From assembly GCF_000473245.1 (NCBI RefSeq), contig NC_022524.1, positions 1,264,501 through 1,328,500 on the forward strand: a DNA stretch of 64,000 nucleotides. The letters are read 5' to 3'. The translations under genes were made by a program, and so were the position numbers. The first letter of the stretch is position 1. The number at the start of each line of letters is the position of its first letter. The DNA comes from Bacillus infantis NRRL B-14911. Lineage in GTDB: Bacteria; Bacillota; Bacilli; Bacillales; Cytobacillaceae. Below the pieces are notes generated by a model. That model ran no database searches, was not told where the DNA came from, and saw only the letters and a program-made list of their open reading frames with translations. Positions 51,442 through 60,799 of this stretch are shown here, in pieces.

Positions 51442-52374
51442 ATGCTGGAGGCTGTAGAGCTTATAAAGAAATTTAAGAATAAAACCGCAGTGAATGGCGT
51501 GAATTTATATCTGGAAAAAGGAGAAACTGTAGGGCTCCTTGGCCCGAATGGGGCGGGCAAATCAACAACCATATCGATGATTTCATCCCTTACATCGCCA
51601 ACGAGCGGGGATGTAAGGGTCAAAAATGAAAGCATCCTCCAGAAGCCGTCCGGACTAAGGAATATCCTCGGGGTCGTCCCGCAGGAAATTGCTCTTTATA
51701 ATGAACTGACGGCAAGGGAGAACCTTGAATTCTTTGGGAGGATCCACCGTTTGCCCAAACAGAGGCTAAAACAAAAAACAGAAGAAGTACTGGAAATGAT
51801 CGGCCTTGAGGACCGGGAAAAGGATTTGGTAAAAACATTTTCAGGAGGCATGAAACGGCGCCTGAATATCGGTGCTGCGCTCCTGCATGAACCAGAATTG
51901 GTCATTATGGATGAACCTACCGTAGGCATCGATCCCCAGTCCAGGAATTATATTCTTGATACTGTAAAGCGGCTCAACAGGGAAAAGAATATGACTGTCC
52001 TGTATACGAGCCATTACATGGAAGAGGTGGAATATCTGTGCGACAGGATCTACATCATGGACCATGGGGAAATCATCGCTTCCGGGACAAAGGATGAAAT
52101 AAAAAGCATCCTCTCTGCTGAACAGGCAATCAATATAAAGGTTGACCTGATGAGAGGGGAATTCATCCGCCTGCTGGAGGACCATGCCGCAATCAGGCAG
52201 CTGTCTGTACAAGAGCAGACTGCGACCATCATCGTTCCTAAACAGGTCCATCTGCTGAAGGATATATTCCGTTCAGCTGAGCAAACCGGCACAATTGTAA
52301 CAGCTGTCAATATAGAACTGCCTACCCTTGAAGATGTATTCCTGCATCTGACCGGACGGCAGCTCAGGGATTAG
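51442..52374 (+). CDS. lnrL: ABC exporter ATPase, LnrL-like
   Basis: This 310-residue ATPase has Walker A GPNGAGKSTT (about 33-42), LGVVPQEIALYNELTARENLEF, signature FSGGMKRRLNIGAALLHEP, Walker B LVIMDEPTVGIDPQSR and H-loop YTSHYMEE. The C-terminal 90 residues form the typical DrrA-type extension. It lies 12 bp before the first of two ABC-2 permeases. In B. subtilis the LnrLMN complex removes linear polyene antibiotics from the membrane; a drug or lipid-efflux role here is inferred. Confidence 0.87.
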   Translation: MLEAVELIKKFKNKTAVNGVNLYLEKGETVGLLGPNGAGKSTTISMISSLTSPTSGDVRVKNESILQKPSGLRNILGVVPQEIALYNELTARENLEFFGRIHRLPKQRLKQKTEEVLEMIGLEDREKDLVKTFSGGMKRRLNIGAALLHEPELVIMDEPTVGIDPQSRNYILDTVKRLNREKNMTVLYTSHYMEEVEYLCDRIYIMDHGEIIASGTKDEIKSILSAEQAINIKVDLMRGEFIRLLEDHAAIRQLSVQEQTATIIVPKQVHLLKDIFRSAEQTGTIVTAVNIELPTLEDVFLHLTGRQLRD

Positions 52375-52385
52375 GGGGGAAGGAT

Positions 52386-53648
52386 ATGCTTTTTCAAATG
52401 ATCAAAAAGGATCTCCTGCTTTTTTGGCGCAAGCCGCGTGAACTGATCATCCTTCTTCTGATGCCGTTTGTATTGATCTGCATCCTGGGGAATGCGCTCG
52501 GAGCGCTGAACAGCGATGAAATCCCGGATCTTGATATCAAGCTTGCAGTATGGGTCCAGGATGATTATGAAGCTGGTGCCGCAGAAGCAGCCGCCATGAT
52601 AAAGAATTTCCCTATGCCCGATGAAGCGAAGGAAGAAGCTGTAAATGCAGTGGAAATGTTCAACCCTGCTGCCATATTGATTGAGGAAGTTTTCGGCGAT
52701 GAAGAATTCAGCCGGAGCATCGGCGTGGATTATATTTCAGAGGAGCTGGATTCAGAGCGCCAGGAGGAATACAGCGCGCTGCTGACGATTCCGTCAGGCT
52801 TTACCACAGATTATTACCGGCACAGCCTGTTGAAGGAAGGTGACCTTCCGGAGCTTGAATTGCAGCTGAATGATTCAGATGCACTCAGGGCTGGGGTAAT
52901 ACGTGATTTTCTGGCCAATTTCCAGGAGCAGATCTCCTTATGGCAGGGAATCCAGACGCTTGGGATTTCAGCTGTTGATATCAAGGAGGCTGGCATCCAT
53001 GAACTTGGCGCAATTGAATCTGTCAGCAAAGTAAAGGATGTCAGCTCTGTCAGCTATTATGCCATTGGAATGAGTATGATGTTTGTCTTCTACGTGGCAA
53101 CCACGGCAGCCAGCTTTGCTTATACCCAGAAGGAAGAACATCTTTACAACAGGATTCTTCTTGCGGATGTTCCCAATTCTATTTTCTTTTCAGGCATCTT
53201 TTCTGCTGCGGCCATCGTTTGTTTTTTGCAGCTGAATATTCTTTTCGGCCTGTCGGCACTCTTTTTTGATGTGTCTTATCCTGATATCATGGACTATCTG
53301 ATCATTACAGGCGTCATTTCTATCATGATTGGAAGTTTTGCCAGCCTGCTTTCTGCAGTAAACTATCGAAGCAGTTCAGAAAGGGCCGGCCGGGTGTTTG
53401 GCAATTTTCTTGTCCCTGTATTTGCTTTTGTGGGAGGGAGCTTTTTTCCTGTTTCCCAGCTGGGCGGCATTTTTGAAAGTCTTGGGTCTTATTCGCCCGG
53501 GGGAGCGGGGATATCAGCTTACATGAAAATCCTTCAGGGCTATCCGCTTGGAGAAACGGCCGGCCAGCTCTGGTCCCTTGCTGTATTTTCTGCCATACTG
53601 CTGTTCGCTGCACTGCTGTTGCAGCCTAGAAAGGGGGAGGCGGCATGA
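52386..53648 (+). CDS. lnrM: ABC-2 type permease, LnrM-like
   Basis: This 420-residue permease has an N-terminal helix (MIKKDLLLFWRKPRELIILLLMPFVLICILGNALG), a large extracytoplasmic domain (about residues 45-220) and five C-terminal helices (YYAIGMSMMFVFYVATTAASF, then GGSFFPVSQLGGIFESLGSYSPGGAG). Layout fits the ABC2_membrane_3 family. ATG 52386 follows GGGGGGAAGGAT. It overlaps the next permease gene by 4 bp. Confidence 0.85.
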   Translation: MLFQMIKKDLLLFWRKPRELIILLLMPFVLICILGNALGALNSDEIPDLDIKLAVWVQDDYEAGAAEAAAMIKNFPMPDEAKEEAVNAVEMFNPAAILIEEVFGDEEFSRSIGVDYISEELDSERQEEYSALLTIPSGFTTDYYRHSLLKEGDLPELELQLNDSDALRAGVIRDFLANFQEQISLWQGIQTLGISAVDIKEAGIHELGAIESVSKVKDVSSVSYYAIGMSMMFVFYVATTAASFAYTQKEEHLYNRILLADVPNSIFFSGIFSAAAIVCFLQLNILFGLSALFFDVSYPDIMDYLIITGVISIMIGSFASLLSAVNYRSSSERAGRVFGNFLVPVFAFVGGSFFPVSQLGGIFESLGSYSPGGAGISAYMKILQGYPLGETAGQLWSLAVFSAILLFAALLLQPRKGEAA

Positions 53649-54739
53649 TTGGAATGCTATGGGGGAAGATCCTCCTGACATTGAGGAATCCTGGTGCTTT
53701 AATTGCCTCTACGATCATCTGCATGGCGTTTGCCTATCTTACCGGGCAGTCCGCATTTGTGAAAATAGAGATTCCGATGTATTCTTCGGCAGATGGAAGC
53801 AATGAGGAAATCATAGAAGAGTTGAACAATGGAGATACTTTCTCGTTCGTCCTGCAGACTGAAGACGAGGCAAAGAAGAAAGTGGCTGAAGGAAACGCGG
53901 AGGCTGCCTTGGAGCTTGGTCAGGATTCCTATGTAATTTACCATGCGGGGGCTTCGCAAAATCTGCAGCTGCTGAATCAGTATATCGGACGCTATTATAT
54001 GAAATCAGTGCAGGAACAGCAGATTGTCCAGCTTGCTGACGATCCGGAAGCTGCTGAAAAGGTCTTTCAGAAGGCGGAAAAAGAACCGGCCTTTCAGCTT
54101 GGCCTATCCTCTTTCAATCAGAAAGATGCTGCTGAATACAGCCAGCCGCTGCAGTCTTTATTCGGCTTTACTTTATTCTTTTCCATTTATACGGTGGCTT
54201 TTACTGTTGCCGAGATCCTTCGGGATAAGCAGTCCGGACTGTGGGACCGGTTCATCTTATCACCGACGTCTAAAGCGGAAATGTACATGGCGAATCTGCT
54301 TTGGAGCTTTTTAGTTGGGTACATCCAAATAATTTTTGTGTTTCTTGTCTTTAAATTCGGTGCAGGTATCGATTTTAATGGAAGGTTCGGGACGGTGCTG
54401 ATCGCTGTGATTCCGTATCTGTTTTCCATTGTCGCGCTTTCCATTTTCCTGACGGGGCTCGTAAAAACAATGAGCCAGTTCAACAGCATCATTCCTTTGA
54501 TCAGCGTCAGCTTTGCTATGCTCGGGGGGGCGTACTGGCCGATTGAAATTGTCAGCTCGGAGCTGCTTATCGGCATTTCGCGCTTCATACCCATTACTTA
54601 TGGAATGGAGATGATGAAGGGAGCTGTAGTGTCCGGCAACTCAATCCTGGATATGCTTAATCCAGTAGCGATTCTCCTATTGATGGGCGTAATCCTCATG
54701 GGGCTTGGGATAAGGCTGATTGAGAAGAGACATGTATGA
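53645..54739 (+). CDS. lnrN: ABC-2 type permease, LnrN-like
   Basis: This 364-residue permease is the paralogue of the previous one and presumably its heterodimer partner. It has an N-terminal helix, an extracytoplasmic domain (about 35-170) and C-terminal helices with FTVAEILRDKQSGLWDRFILSPTSKAEMYMANLLWSFLVGYIQII, LPSISVSF-like LISVSFAMLGGAYWPIEIVSSE and FIPITYGMEMMKGAV. Overlap of 4 bp with lnrM (ATGA) implies coupled translation. It is the last gene, followed by a terminator shared with the convergent DUF2777 gene. Confidence 0.85.
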   Translation: MIGMLWGKILLTLRNPGALIASTIICMAFAYLTGQSAFVKIEIPMYSSADGSNEEIIEELNNGDTFSFVLQTEDEAKKKVAEGNAEAALELGQDSYVIYHAGASQNLQLLNQYIGRYYMKSVQEQQIVQLADDPEAAEKVFQKAEKEPAFQLGLSSFNQKDAAEYSQPLQSLFGFTLFFSIYTVAFTVAEILRDKQSGLWDRFILSPTSKAEMYMANLLWSFLVGYIQIIFVFLVFKFGAGIDFNGRFGTVLIAVIPYLFSIVALSIFLTGLVKTMSQFNSIIPLISVSFAMLGGAYWPIEIVSSELLIGISRFIPITYGMEMMKGAVVSGNSILDMLNPVAILLLMGVILMGLGIRLIEKRHV

Positions 54740-54758
54740 GGGAAGAGAAGATAGAAGA

Positions 54759-54783
54759 GGCATGGATTATTCAAATCCATGCC
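54759..54783. terminator. Bidirectional terminator between lnrN and the DUF2777 gene
   Basis: GGCATGGATT and AATCCATGCC form a perfect ten-pair stem with a 5-nt loop, followed by TTTATTTC on the plus strand. Confidence 0.8.
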
Positions 54784-54790
54784 TTTATTT

Positions 54791-55357
54791 CTAAGAAGGA
54801 GTAATCTTTTCAATAACGAGTCTTTTTCCTGTGTTGAGTGTGAATTCGAACCGGTCGCTCTTTTTTTCGTAATAGCAGAAATGGTGCTGGACATTGCAGA
54901 TACATTCCTGGTTATCAAAAACAATGAAGTTGACTCCGTTTTTCCGCTCGCTGTCATTCAGGAAGTTCAAGTGGTTATAGCAGTAAATGCAGTCGAAGAT
55001 TGAGAATTGAAGTGAATTCAAGGTGGTGACAAATTGATAAAAGGCATCATCATTCACTTCATCCAGCAATCTTTCGAGAGAGAAGGTGAGGTGTTTTTTC
55101 ATCCGGATGCTGTCCTGGTTTTTCAGTGAAATCACTTCATCCGCAAGTCCGATTCGCCCATTTTCAAATAAGACACCTTTTTTCCACCGCTTATACCGCA
55201 ATACTTCTATTTCCTGATGGAGGAATTCATCCAATATTGAGGCTTCTTCTGTTTCTTCATCGAAAAAAACCCACTGCTCGTTGATGCATTCGACTGTGCC
55301 AAGCGTGAATGCCCGGGTTTGGAACTCATAGAGTTTGGTTCGCTGCTGTCTGTTCAT
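54791..55357 (-). CDS. yisN: DUF2777 family protein, YisN-like
   Basis: This 188-residue soluble protein starts MNRQQRTKLYEFQTRAFTLGTVECINEQWVFFDEETEEASILDEFL. Two to three Cys pairs (FDCIYCYNHL, ECICNVQHHFCYYE) may bind a metal. ATG 55357 is used because GGAGGT lies 6 nt upstream; an upstream in-frame ATG at 55399 has none. B. subtilis yisN lies next to asnO, as here. The function is unknown. Confidence 0.82.
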   Translation of the reverse strand: MNRQQRTKLYEFQTRAFTLGTVECINEQWVFFDEETEEASILDEFLHQEIEVLRYKRWKKGVLFENGRIGLADEVISLKNQDSIRMKKHLTFSLERLLDEVNDDAFYQFVTTLNSLQFSIFDCIYCYNHLNFLNDSERKNGVNFIVFDNQECICNVQHHFCYYEKKSDRFEFTLNTGKRLVIEKITPS

Positions 55358-55812
55358 CTTGTACCTCCATATGATTCCTTCAACATCCTTTTTAGACATA
55401 AAGTCAGGAATTTATAACCTTAAGCTCTTCCAAAGAATGAAAATCGCTGACTATCGTACTGGCAGGAGTCCTGGTGAATGTTAAGATCACAGGTAAAAAA
55501 ATAGCCAATCAGTATACTTGAATAGTTTATATATTTACATTGGATCCTTAAGAATGTTCATGAAGCCCTCAAAGGGCAGAAATAATAATAGGAGTTCATG
55601 AAAAAGGAGGCAAGCGTAATGCGGCAAACCTAACTTTCTATTAAAGCGGTTCTGTATCTCTGCCTAAATCAATAAGATGGTCAGATTTTCTGACATTATT
55701 ATTTTTGAATAATCATCCTTACGGGACAATTAACCATTTCCTAGGCCCTGCATACAATGGCATCATGCAAAAGGATGTTACCTGATTTCCGCTGACGAAA
55801 GGATGATGAAGA
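55358..55812. other. Intergenic region upstream of asnO with a possible 11-codon leader ORF
   Basis: This 455-bp gap between the divergent DUF2777 gene and asnO has no normal gene. It holds a small hairpin GCCCT-CAA-AGGGC (55565-55577), followed by an 11-codon frame at 55598-55633 (MKKEASVMRQT) with TAGGAG 5 nt upstream. A second AAGGAGG lies inside that frame. The frame has no asparagine codon, so classical attenuation is not supported. Confidence 0.35.
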
Positions 55813-57660
55813 ATGTGTGGGATAACGGGCTGGATTGATTTTAGCAGAGATTTGCGAAAAGAGGCTGCAGCAGTCGGGAAAATGGCGGAAACACTTGCAA
55901 AGCGCGGGCCGGATGACACAAACGTATGGACCGGTATCCATGCGGGATTTGGCCATAAACGGCTATCCGTCGTTGATCCTGCCGGCGGCAAACAGCCGAT
56001 GTCCAGGCAGGCAAAAGGCAGCGTTTATACAATTTGCTATAATGGCGAGCTTTATAATACAGAAGATATCCGAAAAGAACTCCTTATAAAAGGATATTCT
56101 TTCAGCACTCATTCTGATACAGAAGTTCTGCTGACAGCTTATATAGAATGGAAAGAAAATTGCCTGGAGCACTTGAATGGGATATTTGCCTTTGCCGTAT
56201 GGGACGAGGAGGAAAATCGCCTGTTTATTGCAAGAGACCGTCTGGGCGTTAAACCGCTTTTTTATAAAGAAACTGCAAAGGGGATCATTTTCGGCTCTGA
56301 GCTTAAAGCGATCCTGGCCCATCCGGAAGTGCGTACTGAGATTGACCGTGAAGGGCTGGCTGAAGTATTCGGCCTCGGGCCGTCCCGTTCCCCTGGCAGC
56401 GGAGTCTTTAGAGGAATAAAAGAGCTTAGGCCAGCCCATGCGCTGGCATTATCAAGGGAAGGGCAAAAAATCTGGCGCTATTGGAATGTGAAAAGTGCGG
56501 AGCATACGGACAATCTGGAGGAAACAGCTGAAAAGGTGAGGCATTTATTTACAGATGCTGTCACAAGGCAGCTCGTGTCAGATGTGCCGTTATGCACCTT
56601 CCTGTCTGGCGGGGTCGATTCGAGTGCCATTACTGCGGTAGCTTCCCGTGCCTATGAAGAAGAGGGAAAAGGGCCGCTGCACACCTATTCCATCGATTAT
56701 GAAGATAATGATAAACACTTTAAGGCAAATGAATTCCAGCCTAACTCTGACGGAGCTTTTATCAGGAAGATGACCGAAGAATTCCAGACCATCCATCACA
56801 CGAGCATTATCTCTCAATGCGAACTGGCAGAACATTTGAGGGAAGCTGTCCTTGTCAGGGATCTGCCGGGAATGGCTGATGTCGATTCCTCTCTCCTGTG
56901 GTTCTGTAAAAAAATCAAACAGGATTTTACCGTAAGTCTTTCAGGTGAATGCGCTGATGAGATATTCGGTGGCTATCCCTGGTTTCACCGCCAGGATGAT
57001 TTGAACCGCAGCGGCTTTCCTTGGATGCGTTCGATCCGGGAAAGACAGCAATTGCTGAAGCCGCATTGGAGGGAGAAGCTCCAGCTTGAAGAATATATGC
57101 ACAGCAAGTACAGGGAAACCGTTGCTGAGACGCCTGTGCTTGAAGGGGAAACCGCTCAGGAGGCAAGAAGGAGGGAGCTTTTCTACCTCAATAAGATCTG
57201 GTTCATGACGACGCTGCTGGACCGCAAAGACAGGATGAGCATGGGAGCGAGCCTTGAGGTAAGGGTCCCGTTTGCTGACCACAGGCTGGTCGAATATGCA
57301 TGGAATATCCCATGGGAGATGAAGATGCTCGGCGGCCGGGAAAAAGGAATCCTGCGCAAGGCTCTTGAAGGGATCCTTCCGGATGAGGTTTTATACCGCA
57401 AAAAGAGCCCGTATCCGAAAACCCATAATCCTGAGTATACGAAAGCTGTAAAGGGCATGCTCTCCGAAATACTGGCAGACAGAAGCTCTGCCCTGTATGA
57501 ATTCTTTGATGCAGAACAGTTGAAGAACATAACCGAAACAGAGGGGAATTCCTTCCAGGAGCCATGGTTCGGCCAGCTGATGACAGGGCCCCAGCTTCTT
57601 GCCCATCTTGTCCAGATGGAAATATGGTTTAAAGAATACAACATTAATATTGCTGATTGA
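55813..57660 (+). CDS. asnO: Asparagine synthase (glutamine-hydrolysing), AsnO-like
   Basis: This 615-residue amidotransferase makes asparagine from aspartate, glutamine and ATP. The N-terminal glutaminase has Cys2 nucleophile (MCGITGWIDFS), KRGPDD and GHKRLSVVDPAGGKQPM. The synthetase half has the PP-loop LSGGVDSSAITAV (about 260) and SGECADEIFGGYPWF. The length equals B. subtilis AsnO (YisO, about 614), which acts during sporulation. The frame is complete. It is followed by a terminator and the carotenoid operon. Confidence 0.95.
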   Translation: MCGITGWIDFSRDLRKEAAAVGKMAETLAKRGPDDTNVWTGIHAGFGHKRLSVVDPAGGKQPMSRQAKGSVYTICYNGELYNTEDIRKELLIKGYSFSTHSDTEVLLTAYIEWKENCLEHLNGIFAFAVWDEEENRLFIARDRLGVKPLFYKETAKGIIFGSELKAILAHPEVRTEIDREGLAEVFGLGPSRSPGSGVFRGIKELRPAHALALSREGQKIWRYWNVKSAEHTDNLEETAEKVRHLFTDAVTRQLVSDVPLCTFLSGGVDSSAITAVASRAYEEEGKGPLHTYSIDYEDNDKHFKANEFQPNSDGAFIRKMTEEFQTIHHTSIISQCELAEHLREAVLVRDLPGMADVDSSLLWFCKKIKQDFTVSLSGECADEIFGGYPWFHRQDDLNRSGFPWMRSIRERQQLLKPHWREKLQLEEYMHSKYRETVAETPVLEGETAQEARRRELFYLNKIWFMTTLLDRKDRMSMGASLEVRVPFADHRLVEYAWNIPWEMKMLGGREKGILRKALEGILPDEVLYRKKSPYPKTHNPEYTKAVKGMLSEILADRSSALYEFFDAEQLKNITETEGNSFQEPWFGQLMTGPQLLAHLVQMEIWFKEYNINIAD

Positions 57661-57667
57661 CCCTGGA

Positions 57668-57692
57668 GCCTGCTTTTTGCAGGTTCTTTTCT
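57668..57692 (+). terminator. Putative terminator after asnO
   Basis: AGCCTGC and GCAGGTT pair around TTTTT, followed by CTTTTCTTT. Confidence 0.6.
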
Positions 57693-57723
57693 TTGTATCC
57701 GAAGAGACCTGATACCTTAAAGA

Positions 57724-57752
57724 TTGCCAGTTTCAAAGTATCTCTGTATAAT
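57724..57752 (+). promoter_or_regulatory. Promoter of the carotenoid operon
   Basis: TTGCCA (57724-57729) and TATAAT (57747-57752) are separated by 17 bp, a strong sigma-A-type promoter. A second TATAAT at 57769-57774 has no matching -35. The first gene's AAAGGAGG follows 36 bp later. Confidence 0.65.
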
Positions 57753-57800
57753 GTTTGTATAACTATTGTATAATATCGGAATTTAAAAGGAGGCCAGAAG

Positions 57801-59333
57801 ATGGCTAAAAAAATCGTAATCATCGGGGCCGGACCCGGGGGGCTCGCTGCATCCATGCTCCTATCCAGCCGGGGATATGAGGTGGATGTCTATGAGAAGC
57901 AGTCATATCTGGGGGGCAGGACAGGGAGCATAAAGAAGAACGGTTTTACTTTTGACATCGGGCCTACTTTTCTCAGTATGCCCCATATTGCTGAAGAGCT
58001 TTTCGCAGCCAGCGGCCGAAGACTCTCTGATTATCTGCACCTTAAGGAATTAAAAGAGATGTATGAACTGGTCTTTGAGGATACTGGAATTCATATGACA
58101 AGCGACCGGAATGAAATGGTCCGCAGAATAGAAGAAAAGTTTCCAGGGAACGGCAGCGGCTATCTCCGTTTCATGGAAGATACAGAGAGGAAAATGTCAG
58201 CATTGATGCCCATCCTGCAATCACGGATGGACAGGTACCGGCATTATTTAAGCTGGAAGGTCATTAAAGCGCTGCCTGAGCTTTCTCTTGGAAAGAGCCT
58301 GTATGATGTGCTTTCCCGTTATTTTGACAGTGAAACGCTTCGGCTCGCCTTTACTTTCCAATCTAAATATCTCGGGATGTCTCCCTGGGAATGCCCTGGC
58401 GCTTTTTCGATCCTTTCCTTTATGGAGCATGAGTATGGGATCTACCATCCGATCGGAGGCTTGAACCAGCTGCCCGAAGCGATGGCAAAAGTCACCATGG
58501 AGCACGGGGGCAGGATCCATCTCGGCAAGGGCGTGAAGAGCCTTTGGATGGAAGGCCGTGACAGCAGGGGCATCATCCTGGAATCAGGTGAGAAGGTACC
58601 TGCTGATGAAGTCATCATCAATGCCGATTTTGCCAAAGCGATGAGCACGATCCTGAATGAGGGAAGCCTGAAAAAATATAAAACCCGCAAACTCGAAAAA
58701 AAGAAATATTCCTGTTCAACGTTCATGATTTACCTCGGGCTCGATAAGCAGTATGACCTCCCGCACCACACCATCTGCTTTGCCGGGGATTACAAAAGGA
58801 ATGTAGAAGAAATTACGAAAACACTCAGCTTGTCCGGAGACCCTTCCATCTATATCCAGAATCCATCTGCCACAGATCCGACACTGGCGCCGGAAGGGAA
58901 ATCAGCACTTTATATCCTTGCACCTGTTCCGAATAACTTCAGCGGCGTTGAATGGGACAGCAGGCAGGAAGAGTTCAGGAATCTTGTTCTGGATATTGTA
59001 GAAAGGAAGACCGGCTTTAAAGGCTTAAGGGATCATATCGAATTTGAAAAAATCATCAGTCCTAAAAATTGGGAAGAAGATCTGCATGTCTATAAAGGCG
59101 CGACCTTTAATCTTGGGCATCAGCTTTCACAAATGATGGTGCTGAGGCCGCATAACCGATTTGAGGAAGCGGGGAATACATGGCTGGTCGGCGGAGGGAC
59201 CCACCCTGGCAGCGGGCTGCCGACCATATTGGAGTCGGCGAGGATTACGGCAAAAATGATACTGGAAAAAGACGGGCTGGAATTGCCGGAACAAGATGGC
59301 CGCAGCTTGCCGGGACTGGAGGAAGCATTATGA
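57801..59333 (+). CDS. Carotenoid desaturase/oxidase, CrtI/CrtN-like
   Basis: This 510-residue FAD enzyme is of the phytoene desaturase family. The N-terminal Rossmann motif VIIGAGPGGLAASMLLSSRGYEVDVYEKQSYLGGRTG is present, and the C-terminal motif is WLVGGGTHPGSGLPTILESARIT. FDIGPTFLSMPHI is a family-conserved block. It is the first of three carotenoid genes. Being the less CrtN-like of the two, it may act as the oxidase or second desaturase (CrtP/CrtNb-like); the exact product needs biochemistry. The start ATG follows AAAGGAGG. Overlap of 4 bp (ATGA) links it to the next gene. Confidence 0.87.
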   Translation: MAKKIVIIGAGPGGLAASMLLSSRGYEVDVYEKQSYLGGRTGSIKKNGFTFDIGPTFLSMPHIAEELFAASGRRLSDYLHLKELKEMYELVFEDTGIHMTSDRNEMVRRIEEKFPGNGSGYLRFMEDTERKMSALMPILQSRMDRYRHYLSWKVIKALPELSLGKSLYDVLSRYFDSETLRLAFTFQSKYLGMSPWECPGAFSILSFMEHEYGIYHPIGGLNQLPEAMAKVTMEHGGRIHLGKGVKSLWMEGRDSRGIILESGEKVPADEVIINADFAKAMSTILNEGSLKKYKTRKLEKKKYSCSTFMIYLGLDKQYDLPHHTICFAGDYKRNVEEITKTLSLSGDPSIYIQNPSATDPTLAPEGKSALYILAPVPNNFSGVEWDSRQEEFRNLVLDIVERKTGFKGLRDHIEFEKIISPKNWEEDLHVYKGATFNLGHQLSQMMVLRPHNRFEEAGNTWLVGGGTHPGSGLPTILESARITAKMILEKDGLELPEQDGRSLPGLEEAL

Positions 59334-60799
59334 AAACGGCGGTTATCGGCGGAGGGATCGGCGGTATGACATCTGCACTGCTGCTGGCAGACGATGGCCA
59401 TGAAGTCGTCATCTTAGAAAAGGAAAATAAGCTTGGAGGAAGGCTTGCATTTATGGAGGAAGACGGCTTCCGGATCGATCAGGGGCCAACAATCGTCCTG
59501 CTTCCTGATATGATTGAAAGTATCCTGGCAGAAGCAGGGCTTGGGAGGGATCAGTATGAAATGATAAGGCTGGATCCGCTCTATAAAATTACTTTTCCGG
59601 ACGGAACCGATTATACCAAGCATGCTGACATAGGCGAGCAGGAACGGGAAATAAGCCGGAAATTCCCTGAAAGCCTCGCGGGGTTTCAAAGGTTTATGAA
59701 GGATATGGACTATCGTTTCCATACGGGCAGGCCTCAGTTTCTTGAACGCCCTTTTTTGGAGAAGGGAGACTTCTGGAATAAAGAGACACTTTCCTCTTTA
59801 GCGAGAATGAACGCCCACAAAAGTGTCGATAAACAGCTTTCATCTTATTTCAAGGATGAAAGACTGAGGATTGCCTATGCTCTCCAGACCTTATATATCG
59901 GGGGCAATCCGCTGAGCACCCCTGCCATCTACAGTCTTGTGTCTTATAGTGAGCACAAGCATGGCATTTTTTATGTGAAAGGGGGTTATGCCAGCCTGAT
60001 TGGAAAGCTTGAAGAACTGCTTAAGAAGAAGGGAATAGAAATCCGCCTTGGGAGCCGTGTTGAAAAGCTGCTCACTGATGGCAGGGAGGCCAAGGGAGCC
60101 ATCGTCAATGGAGAGGAAGAAAAATACGACTCCTTTATCCTCAACGGAGATTTTCCTGTAGCGGAAAAAGAGCTGCTGGACCGCAGGAAGAATTATAAAG
60201 CCTCCTCCGGCTGCCTGCTTCTATATTTCGGGATCGGGAAGGTTTATGAAGAAGCGATGGTCCACCAGTTTTTCATCGGCCGTGATTTCAATAAAAGCAT
60301 GGAGGAGATCTTCAAACAGCAGCAGCTTCCGGATGATCCCTCTTATTATACATTCTATCCTTCAGCGATCGATGATTCCCTTGCCCCTGAAGGGAAAAGC
60401 GTCCTTTATGTACTCATACCCGCTCCATCAGGAGAACATATCGACTGGAGCAGCAAGGATGAGTATGTCGACAGGATCATCAGCCGGATTGAAAAGGATA
60501 GCTTCCCCGGTCTGCGGGAACATATAGAATGGATGAAGATCAGGACTCCTGAGGATGCTCTCCGCGAGGGACTGTATGGAGGAGGAAGCTTTGGGATAGC
60601 TCCTTCCCTGTTCCAGTCAGGTATCTTCCGCCCTCAGCTGAAGCCTTTCAAGGAAAAGAACATCTATGCGGTCGGTGCGAGCGTCCATCCTGGCGGGGGG
60701 ATTCCTATTGTCCTCCAGGGAGCAAAAATGCTGGCTGACCATATAAAGCATGAGCATAAGAAGAATTCACAAACGGAAGGAGTGTCGATCGTTGGATAA
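59330..60799 (+). CDS. crtN: Dehydrosqualene/diapophytoene desaturase, CrtN-like
   Basis: This 489-residue FAD-dependent desaturase starts MKTAVIGGGIGGMTSALLLADDGHEVVILEKENKLGGRL and ends with the C-terminal block YAVGASVHPGGGIPIVLQGAKMLADHI. It matches the pattern of Staphylococcus CrtN (FLERPF-like FLERTY, LQTLYIGGNPLSTPAIYSLV, and GASVHPGGGIPIVL). It would convert C30 dehydrosqualene to coloured diapocarotenes. ATG 59330 is coupled to the previous stop. The synthase gene starts inside its last codons. Confidence 0.87.
   Translation: MKTAVIGGGIGGMTSALLLADDGHEVVILEKENKLGGRLAFMEEDGFRIDQGPTIVLLPDMIESILAEAGLGRDQYEMIRLDPLYKITFPDGTDYTKHADIGEQEREISRKFPESLAGFQRFMKDMDYRFHTGRPQFLERPFLEKGDFWNKETLSSLARMNAHKSVDKQLSSYFKDERLRIAYALQTLYIGGNPLSTPAIYSLVSYSEHKHGIFYVKGGYASLIGKLEELLKKKGIEIRLGSRVEKLLTDGREAKGAIVNGEEEKYDSFILNGDFPVAEKELLDRRKNYKASSGCLLLYFGIGKVYEEAMVHQFFIGRDFNKSMEEIFKQQQLPDDPSYYTFYPSAIDDSLAPEGKSVLYVLIPAPSGEHIDWSSKDEYVDRIISRIEKDSFPGLREHIEWMKIRTPEDALREGLYGGGSFGIAPSLFQSGIFRPQLKPFKEKNIYAVGASVHPGGGIPIVLQGAKMLADHIKHEHKKNSQTEGVSIVG

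Noticed and set aside
60750-60791. Upstream ATG as start of the squalene/phytoene synthase
   Set aside because: It lies in crtN without a ribosome-binding site; the TTG at 60792 has AAGGAG and fits the family's N-terminus.
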